Source of the DNA: Enoplolaimus lenunculus
Lineage: Eukaryota; Nematoda; Enoplea; Enoplida; Thoracostomopsidae
Length of the DNA: 64,000 bases
Direction of reading: 5' to 3'
Assembly (NCBI GenBank): GCA_030248215.1
Contig: JASANG010000768.1
Coordinates: forward strand, 153,779 to 217,778
The position numbers were made by a program, and so were the translations under genes. This document shows, piece by piece, positions 56,076-64,000 of this stretch (position 1 is the first letter of the stretch; every line of letters begins with the position of its first letter). The notes under the pieces are model-generated. The model made no database searches. It saw only the letters and a list, made by a program, of their open reading frames with translations, and was not told the DNA's origin.

Positions 56076-56234
56076 CCACCGCAATCTGTTGTATTTCATT
56101 CTATTTTTCCAGTAAACGTCAAAACAATCAAAAACATTTTAATATCATCCGGTCGTAAAGCTCTGAGTCAAAAATCCTAATACCGTAATTGTACCACAAA
56201 AAGATGCGTAATATTGAAAAACCTTCGCAAATCC

Positions 56235-56408
56235 GGTCTGTGTATAGACAAGGAGCGGACCCTGTTTTTCCCGTGCACCTGCAATAGGCTAAGCTTAAGA
56301 TTTAGACCAATTTTAGGCTTAGGCTTAGGCTTATGTGTAAGCTAATCCTTGCGCTTAGGCTCAGGCTATGGTTATACTGTTGTTATGGCCCTGATCTATA
56401 CATTGACC
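56235..56408. mobile_element. Telomere-repeat-carrying MITE (subfamily B)
   Basis: The ends are GGTCTGTGTATAGACAAGGA and (reverse-complemented) GGTCAATGTATAGATCAGGG. Flanks GCAAATCC and GCAACTCG share 6 of 8. A short TTAGGCTTAGGCTTA core is present. The following 340 bases, to the Ig exon, show nothing. Confidence 0.75.
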
Positions 56409-56751
56409 GCAACTCGTAACCTGGCATTAATGCGATGATTCAAGCAAGGGTGTCCACATGAAGTATATAGTTCAGCTATTTTACTCTTAAAAACTGCTAT
56501 TTTTAATCTTAAAAAGGTTCAAAATGGACAGAAATTTTAAGAAAAATTAGCTGATCCCAAAATAAACTTGCACTTAAACAAAAACAACAACAAAAAAGTA
56601 CAAAAATGTAATATATTCTAGCTTTCCGAAGACTAAATATTAAAAAAAATTGAATAACCGTATAAAGAAATAAGTAAAAAAAAACATTTTATTGTATACG
56701 TTAACACAGGCAAAATGTCGCGCGGCTTGATTGGGCGTGTTTTGTTTCATT

Positions 56752-59700
56752 TTAATCGAATGACAAATTCAATGATTGGCTATTTGAACCTTCAGTGTTG
56801 CTGATAACACACGAGTATTTGCCTTCATCGGATTTTTGTGGACCCTTAAATTTGAATTTTCAAATTATTAATCTTTTAAGCGTTTGGCCGTACAATACAT
56901 AGCCCTTATTTCAAGTTATACTTGGTTTCTTAGCAAACATACGAACTACAGTAAAACTATTGATCTAAAAAATCTTCAATACTTCAGATTGAATCGGATA
57001 CGAAAAATGTGTTATAGTTCGAGGTTTTATAATTGAAAGTTTGATACAAAATCTGACCCCCCCCCAACACTGTAAATTCCGATGAGTTGATTAATCAATT
57101 CAGAGAGAGAATTAGTTATTTCTGGTTATTTCAAAATTAATAACAGTAAACATTAACTCACTCGGATCTGATTTAATTCTGGGTGAGTTGATTATGTAAC
57201 TCAGAATGAGTTCAATCATTTAAAACTTCTGAGTTCTCAAAGACCTTATTCAGAGTTGAAACCTTTAAGTGGATTCAACTCGTTCTGAGTTAAAATCTAA
57301 TCACTGAAATTTACAGTGAACTAGTTAGGAATGCAACATACAGATAAGATACAACTTTTAAATTTTTGCTGGAATATTTGGCTAAAAATAACAAATTCCT
57401 CGGTTAACAATTGAACAAAACATTGTCACTTACCTTAATATCGAGTCGAAATGCGTATTCTTTATCGTTTTCTTTACTTTTAACCATTGAAGCCTTGACT
57501 CGATCATCTTCTTTAACTGGTTTGTCATCTTTTGCCCACGCCGCTTTCGGTTCAGTCTTTGATGTGCAGGTTATTTTGATTCCAAGGCATGCGCCACCGT
57601 CTTTTTGGACGATTTTTGGTTTACCGACCATTTCAGGAGCGTCTGAAATATTAAATTACATATAATTTTAGTGTTTTTAACAAAAAGTGCTACCCTCATT
57701 ACAGAAAAAGTAGTTGGATCAAAAAATTTCTGTCCGCGGTTGGAAATAAAAAAACTCACGAAAATTATCTGCCTATTATTAATTACCCAATCAAAAAATG
57801 AAAATTTCATATACTTCCGTTGATCGTAATTAGTTGAAATACCAATAAATACACTGACGGTCATAGGCAAAAATTCATAAATCGTAATATAGCGATTTAA
57901 TAAGCAAAGTATACAATTAGAATAATTATACGGGGGTTTAATCAATTAACCCTCGCTACGGCAAGGCTTTGATGTAAAATCGAATCTACAACATTTCGTC
58001 GCCTGACAACTTGTCGCCCTACAGTGTCTGTGCATAAATTCTAAAGATAAATCTAAGCATAGCCCTAAGCGTAATAATTAGCTTAAGCCTAAGCCTAAGC
58101 ATAATGATCGGCGACAAATTGTCGAGTCAATGAAATTTCGAATTACAAGTTGTCGAGCGTCGAATTATCGTGATACCAAACATTCGTATGCTAATAAACA
58201 GATCAAAAAACAATAATAAATGCCGCCCATATTAATTATATGGACCTGCCCACTAGGAGACAGGAAGACTGGGAGATTTTGAAACTGGAAGGTTTATGCT
58301 TAGGTTTAGGCTTCGGTTATTATGCCACTTTATGTTTATGCTTACGCTTAGGCTTATGAATAGTATTCACGCCATCATGGAATATAAATGCAAATAATTT
58401 TTACCGCCTGCCGTAACAGTGAACGTTGCGGAAACTTCACCAGCGCTGTTCTTCAAGACAACTTTGTACAGGCCTGCTAACGGTTTGTCAAAATTCTAAA
58501 ATTTCATATTTTTAAATACAAAACTTTCTCAAACGTTTTTAACATTTTGAATTTGAATAAAAATTAAGGTACGAAAAATAGCTGAAATTGTATTCTCATT
58601 AATATCTATAAAAGTTACAAAGTGTCATCTGTCAATTTATCAGTTTTATTTGCTTAAAAGTATTTTTCACATCGATAAATCAGGGGAAGGCAGATCATAA
58701 CCTGACCGCTCCCAAAGGCCGGCTTCTATTTTAAAACTCCAAAAACCTTGATTTACGTGGTTCAAAATATATTTTCTCAGGCAAAATTTTTTATTTTTGA
58801 AACACTCGTAAGGCGTCACTTCAACGTGAGATCCCGGGCTTTACTAGATTCCATTATGATCCGTCTACGAAATTCATTGTATGCCACGGTAAGTATTACT
58901 AAGAGTGTATAATGGAGAGTATGACACTTTTCCATCTATACACATATATTGCGTGATATTACGCGGACTTTAATAGATGCTACCCCACCCTTGATTGAGG
59001 GGCGTCTTAACTACAGCTGCAAGTTAACACACTTACGCAAAATACATCTAAACTGCATGTTTAGTGCAGACCTCTTTTCATCTAATACGCAATTTTGTTG
59101 AATGCTAAGCCGTACAGACCCCCCTCAATCAAGAGGGGGTTTGGCAAAGTAGGGTCCGCGTGATACTACACCACGCTAATACGTGTTGTATGCATAGTGT
59201 CATACCTCCTATATTATACACTCTTGGTATTACCAAGAGTCGATAATGACTCTTTTATAAGAGTGTTCAACTGGGTGCATTCTGAGTAAAAAAGAATATA
59301 CCCAGCGCAAGTTGCGGTTTTAGCCCACACCCCCCTTGTTTAGAGTGGGGTACAACCTGTGCGAACTATGCCACTTTACGTATCCGGCATCAGAAATGCT
59401 CCACTTATAGTTTAATTTTGCATTACACCTGTGACAGCGACCCCCTCTAAATAAGTGGGATCGACCAAAAACGCAATGCCCGGTGGCACATTTTGCATCG
59501 AGCGGAAACCCAAAAGTTGCTCACTCTTGTATCATGCACTCTTGGTATTACTCATGAAAAAGATAAATAATTTATCGTTGCAACAATTTTTACCTATCAA
59601 AAATTTAGGTTATGCCACTCTTCAATTTGCATTTGTTAAAACAGAAGTCTTTTCGGTTATCCCCCCATCTTGCGTTTGTCGAGAAAAGGTTAGATTTGAA

Positions 59701-61428
59701 CAATTTTAGCATCTTTGAGCTCGTCATGACCTCCCGTGATAATTGCACGTCCACATACTTAAGATGCCAAAATGAGACCAGAAAATTGTTATCACATATT
59801 TCTCCTAGTGATAACTGCCGTGATTCTTGCATTGTAATAATGACGCTTATACCCGAGTGGGCTTTCGCGTATTATAGAGGTTCTTAACTACACTTACATG
59901 CATTAGTTGTATAAACACAGTGTAATTGTGTATTTATAGCATGTGCACAGTTTGTAATTATTTGCTCATAGTTTACTCTACGCGGTAAACGGTTAAGTAA
60001 TTGTTTTTTCAATAATTCCACCGAGAAGATTTTTCAAAAATTCCACCGAGAAGTTTTTCGAAAAATTCCACCGAGAAGTTTTTCGAAAAATTCCACCGAG
60101 AAGTTTTTCGAAAAATTCCACCGAGAAGTTTTTCGAAAAATTCCACCGAGAAGTTTTTCGAAAAATTCCACCGAGAAGTTTTTCATAAATTTTACCGAGT
60201 AGTTTTTCGAAAAATTTTACTGAGAAGTTTTTTAAAAACTTTACTGAGAAGTTTTTTAGAAAATTCCACCGAGAAGTTTTTCAAAAATTCCACCGAGAAG
60301 TTTTTCGAAAAATTCCACCGAGAAGTTTTTCATAAATTTTACCGAGTAGTTTTTCGAAAAATTTTACTGAGAAGTTTTTCAAAAATTCCACCGAGAAGTT
60401 TTTCGAAAAATTCCACCGAGAAGTTTTTCATAAATTTTACCGAGTAGTTTTTCGAAAAATTTTACTGAGAAGTTTTTAAAAAATTCCCGCAGAAGTTTCA
60501 AAATTCCACAAATTTTTTCATAAATTTTTCCGTAAGTAGTTTGAAAAATTTTCTGAGAAGTTTTTGGAAAATTTCCACCGAGAAGTTTTCGAAAAATTCC
60601 GCCAGAAGTTTTCATAAATTTTACCGAGTAGTTTTTCGAAAAATTTTCTGAAGTTTTCAAAAATTCCACAAATTTTTTCGAAAAATTCCACCGAGAAGTT
60701 TTTCATCAATTTCCCGATTTTGGTTTTTCGAAAAATTTACTGAAAGTTTTTCAAAAATTCCACAAAGTTTTTAAAAAATTCCACAAAGTTTTCATAAATT
60801 TTCATTAGTTTTTCGAAAAAATTTACTGAGAAGTTTTTCAAAAATTCCACAAAGTTTTCAAAAAATTCCCGCCGAGAATTTTTCATAAATTTTACCGAGT
60901 AGTTTTTCGAAAAAATTTTCTGAGAAGTTTTTCAAAAATTCCACCGAGAAGTTTTCGAAAAATTTTCGCCGAAAAGTTTTTTTTGAATTTTTACCGAGTA
61001 GTTTTTCGAAAAATTTTACTGAGAAGTTTTTCAAAAATTTCCACCGAGAAGCTTTCGGGAAAATTCCCGCCAGAAGTTTTTCATAAATTTTACCGAGTAG
61101 TTTTTCGAAAAATTTTACTGAGAAGTTTTTCAAAAATTCCACCGAGAAGTTTTTCGAAACATTCCAAAGAGAAGTTTTTCGAAAAATTGCACCGAGAAGT
61201 TTTTTCAAAAAACTAACCACAATTTCACAGTTGACCGTATGCTGACCAGGAGTTTTTCCTTCGATCGACATTTTATACTTGTCTCCTGCGTTAATTTCTT
61301 CATCCTCTTTGAGCCATTGGCTTCCGGTTCCAAATCCGCTTTGCAAACACAAGTGCACAGAACGTTCGCTCCTTGTTGTTTGATTTCCGGTTCGCCTTCA
61401 ATCGATGGTTGAGTTGGCATCGTTTCGG
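56752..61428 (-). CDS. I-set Ig repeat protein, last four exons (5' part not in window)
   Basis: Minus-strand exons in order: 61218-61428, 58405-58495, 57434-57642 and 56752-56844 (ends in TAA). Junction phases agree (0, 1, 0). The first two exons form one I-set Ig domain (PSIEGEPEIKQQGANVLC, QWLKEDEEINAGDKYKMS, then LAGLYKVVLKNSAGEVSATF). The last two form another (GKPKIVQKDGGACLGIKITC, AAWAKDDKPVKEDDRVKAS, SDEGKYSCVISNTEGSNS). The first domain lacks the second disulfide Cys, as in many muscle I-set domains. The style resembles twitchin, UNC-89 or DIM-1; I cannot choose. Exon 61218-61428 needs one extra base near 61315-61330 to keep frame and lies at the centre of a large palindrome, so it may carry a sequence error. 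The 5' part of the gene is not seen. Confidence 0.7.
57068..57318. mobile_element. GAGTTGA-rich MITE, copy 4, in last intron of the Ig gene
   Basis: The ends CACTGTAAATTCCGATGAGT and (reverse-complemented) CACTGTAAATTTCAGTGATT enclose mirrored GGGTGAGTTGATTATG and AGTGGATTCAACTCG blocks. It occupies much of the intron between the last two Ig exons. Confidence 0.75.
58001..58165. mobile_element. CGACAACTTGT-ended element with TTAGGC-like core, copy 3
   Basis: GCCTGACAACTTGTCGCCC at the left and GGCGACAAATTGTCGAGTCA, then ATTACAAGTTGTCGAG at the right. The core has AGCCTAAGCCTAAGC. The right-end order matches the left end at 20521 in reverse. It lies in an intron of the Ig gene. Confidence 0.65.
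60016..61200. repeat. 25-bp satellite array, left arm
   Basis: Tandem units of about 25 bp, TTCCACCGAGAAGTTTTTCG plus AAAAA, nearly perfect at 60016-60180 and increasingly mixed with a TTTTACCGAGTAGTTTTTCG variant. ORFs on the minus strand (NFSVEFLKNFS) are repeat translations. Confidence 0.9.
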
Positions 61429-61479
61429 CTGGTGGCGGTCAACTGTGAAATTGTGGTTAGTTTTTTGAAAAAACTTCTC

Positions 61480-62780
61480 AGTCAATTTTTGGACTTCTCT
61501 TTGGATGTTTTTTGTTCGAAATTATAAGTGATTTTGAAAAACTTCTCAGTTGAATTTTCGAAAAACTACTCGTAAAATTTATGGAAAAATTAATAAAAAA
61601 CTCGGAAAACTTCTCGGTGGAATTTTTGAAAAAACTTCTCAGTTAGAATTTTTGGAAAAAACTACTCGGTAAATTTGGAAAAAAAATATCATCAAATTTT
61701 CGAGACCGAATTTTTGAAAAACTTCTCGGTAAAACTCGATTCGGTAAAATTTATGGAAAAACTTCTCGGTGGAATTTTGAAACTATAAGTGATGGAAAAA
61801 ATTTCTCAGTAAAATTTTTCGAAAAACTACTCGGTAAAACTATGAAAAACTTCTCAGTCAAATTTTTCGAAAAATTTCTCAGTGGAATTTTTGAAAAACT
61901 TCTCAGAAAAATTTTTCGAAAAACTACTCGGGTAAATTTATAAAAAACTTATATAAAAAATGATTGGAAAATTTTCTCAGTAGAATTTTTGAAAAACTTC
62001 TCGGTGAAATTTTTCGAAAAACTACTCGGTAAAATTTATGAAAAACTTCTCGGTGAAAAAATTCGAAAAACTTCTCGGTGGAATTTTTGAAAAACTTCTC
62101 AGTAAAATTTTTCGAAAAATTACTCGGTAAAATTTATGAAAAACTTCTCGGTGGAACGAAATTTTCTAATTTATTATCAAAAAAATTTTTAAAAATTTTC
62201 TCAGTAAAATTTTTAGGAAAATTTGTCAGTAAAATTTATGAAAAACTTCTCAGTGAAATTTTTTGAAAAACTTCTCGGTGGAATTTTTGAAAAATTTCTG
62301 GCCTAAAAATTTTTAAAAAAAAAAACTTACTAGAGAAAATTTTCTGGAAAAAACTTCTCGTGGAATTTTTGGTTTAATTTCTCGGTGGAATTTTTGGAAA
62401 AACTTCTTCGGTAAAATTTTTCGAAAAACTACTGCGGTAAAAACTTATGGAAAACTTCTCGGTGGAATTTTTCGAAAAACTTCTCGGTGGAATTTTTGTA
62501 AAACGTGTCGGTTGAATTTTTCGAAAAACTACTCGGTAAAATTTATGAAAAACTCTCGGTGGAATTTTTCAAAAAACTTCTCAGTGGAATTTTTAGAAAA
62601 ACTTCTCGGTGGAATTTTTGGAAAAAACTTCTCAAGTGGAATTTTTGGAAAAAACAACTCGGTAGAATTTTTGGAAAAACTTCTCGGTGGAATTTTTAAA
62701 AAAATTTCTGGGTGTAATTTTTCTAAACACTTCTCGGTGGAATTTTTGAAAAATCTTCTCGGTGGAATTATCGAAAAAAC
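61480..62780. repeat. 25-bp satellite array, right arm (inverted)
   Basis: Reverse-complement units, CTTCTCGGTGGAATTTTTGA plus AAAA, more irregular in length than the left array, with many homopolymer-length changes. It mirrors 60016-61200 across the Ig exon. Confidence 0.9.
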
Positions 62781-64000
62781 AATTACTTAACCGTTTACCG
62801 CGTCAGAGTGGGTTTTTGTGAGCAAATAATTACAAACTGTGCACATATTATAAATACACAATTACACTGTGTTTATACAAGCTGATGCATGTAAGTGTCA
62901 TTAAGAACCTCTATGATACGCGAAAGCGGCTCGGGCATCACATTCATTATTACAATGCGAGCGGCAGTTACTCCAGAGGAGAAATATGTGATAACAATTT
63001 CTGGTCTCATTTTGGCATCTTAACATATATAAAACATAAGTTAAAAATTGTTAAAAATTGTTCAGACATTCTTTTCTCGACAAAGCGCCAAGTGGGGGAT
63101 AACGGAAAACTTTTGTTTTGAGCGAATGCAAATTGAAGATGGCATGAGGTACTAAATTTTTGAATAAGTTGTTGCCAACGATAAATTATTTATCTTTTTC
63201 ATGAGTAATCTAGGAAATACATAACTACGAGAGTGAGCGACTTTTGGGTTTCCACTCGATAAATGTGCCACCCGGCGTCTTTTTTGAACAATCCCGCTAT
63301 TTGAGGGGGTCTCCACAGGTGTGAAACGTATCATGGAGCGTTTATTGATGCCGGATACGGTAAAGTGGCGTGGCCACGGTTGTACCCCCGGCTCTAAATA
63401 GGCTAAAACGCAACTTGCGCTGGGTATTATTCTTTCCTCAGAATAGCCCCAGTTGAACACTGCTATAAAAGAGTCATTATCGACTCTTGGTAATACCAAG
63501 AGTGTATAATATAGGAGGTGTGACGTATCCGTGCGACACATTAGCGTGGTGTAGTATAGGACCCTACTTTGCGGAATTCCCCTCTTGATTGAGGGGGTCT
63601 GTACGGTTTAGCATTCAACAAAATTGCGTATTGTGAAAAAGTTAAACATGCAGTTTAGATGTATTTTTGCGTAAGTGTGTTAACTTGCAGTTTGTAGAGC
63701 GCCCTATAGAGGGTGGGGTAGCATCTATTAAAGTCCGCGTAATATCACGCAATATATATATAGATGGAAAAGTGTCATACTCTCCCATTATACACTCTTA
63801 GTTGATCTACCGTGGCGTATAAAATTTAATTAGACATGGGAATAATGGAATCTAGTAAAGCCAGACACGTTGAAGTGAGCGCCTTACAAGTGTTTCAAAA
63901 ATAAAAATTTTGCCTAAAATATATTTTGAACCACGTAAATCAAGGTTTTTGGAGTTTTAAATACAAAGCCGGCTTTTGCAAGCATAAGTTATGATCTGCC

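Larger units (their letters stand above)
58689..64000. repeat. Giant imperfect inverted repeat (arms about 2.5 kb)
   Basis: The left arm (58689-61238) reads as the reverse complement of the right arm (about 61435-64000) with small substitutions and indels. GGCAGATCATAAC at 58689 pairs with TTATGATCTGCC at the window end. The array at 60016-61200 pairs with that at 61480-62780. CGGTCAACTGTGAAATTG-type exon sequence next to the centre is present in both arms. The spacer is about 200 bp and is Ig exon sequence. The arms include pieces of the CACTCTTGTA repeat (58895-59560 and 63230-63800) and a TTAA-type MITE end (59940-59996 and 62790-62850). The right arm runs past the window. Confidence 0.85.

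Noticed and set aside
60379-62790. Phe/Lys/Asn-rich ORFs on both strands
   Set aside because: They follow the 25-bp satellite in different frames and carry no codon bias or domain.

Overview
This window looks like a piece of a repeat-rich, AT-rich invertebrate nuclear genome, most likely a nematode. The case rests on three things. Genes are split by GT-AG introns. The gene families are metazoan: a Dpr/ZIG-8-like two-Ig surface protein, a DEG/ENaC channel remnant, a class A GPCR and an I-set muscle-type Ig protein. TTAGGC, the nematode telomere unit, recurs at about 30 internal places. The species cannot be named from the sequence, and nothing bacterial, organellar or CRISPR-like was seen.

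Layout. 0-2.5 kb: a 22-bp minisatellite, then a two-exon candidate neuropeptide precursor whose single intron contains a complete MITE. 2.5-26 kb: no convincing gene, but dense small repeats. These include telomere-repeat-carrying MITEs, a TTAA-flanked MITE with a tRNA-like body, GACGG-rich elements, GAGTTGA-rich elements and a Helentron/HINE-like block at 22.7-23.6 kb. 26.4-32.2 kb (+): an eight-exon gene whose splice phases all agree. It encodes about 369 residues (signal peptide, two Ig domains, GPI-type tail) and is a Dpr/ZIG-8 homologue with several introns crowded by MITEs. 35.4-36.3 kb (+): the C-terminal part of a DEG/ENaC channel with two in-frame stops, probably a pseudogene. 39.1-40.5 kb: a compound satellite made of about 17 conserved 45-bp blocks separated by (ATT)n. 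40.5-53 kb: repeats again. 53.0-55.3 kb (+): an intact single-exon 761-residue GPCR. 56.7-61.4 kb (-): the last four recognisable exons of an I-set Ig protein. 58.7 kb to the window end: a very large inverted repeat with arms of about 2.5 kb whose centre lies in one of those Ig exons.

The most unusual system is the set of short elements with terminal inverted repeats, mostly flanked by 8-bp target duplications (hAT-like), whose interior is an array of TTAGGC/GCCTAA variants. Two related TIR subfamilies, a third one with different ends and a fourth unrelated family all carry the same telomere-like core. Interstitial telomere repeats here therefore appear to be spread by transposition.

All gene models come from reading splice sites and phases by eye. 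No database search or alignment program was used, so family assignments rest on recognised motifs and orthology is inference.
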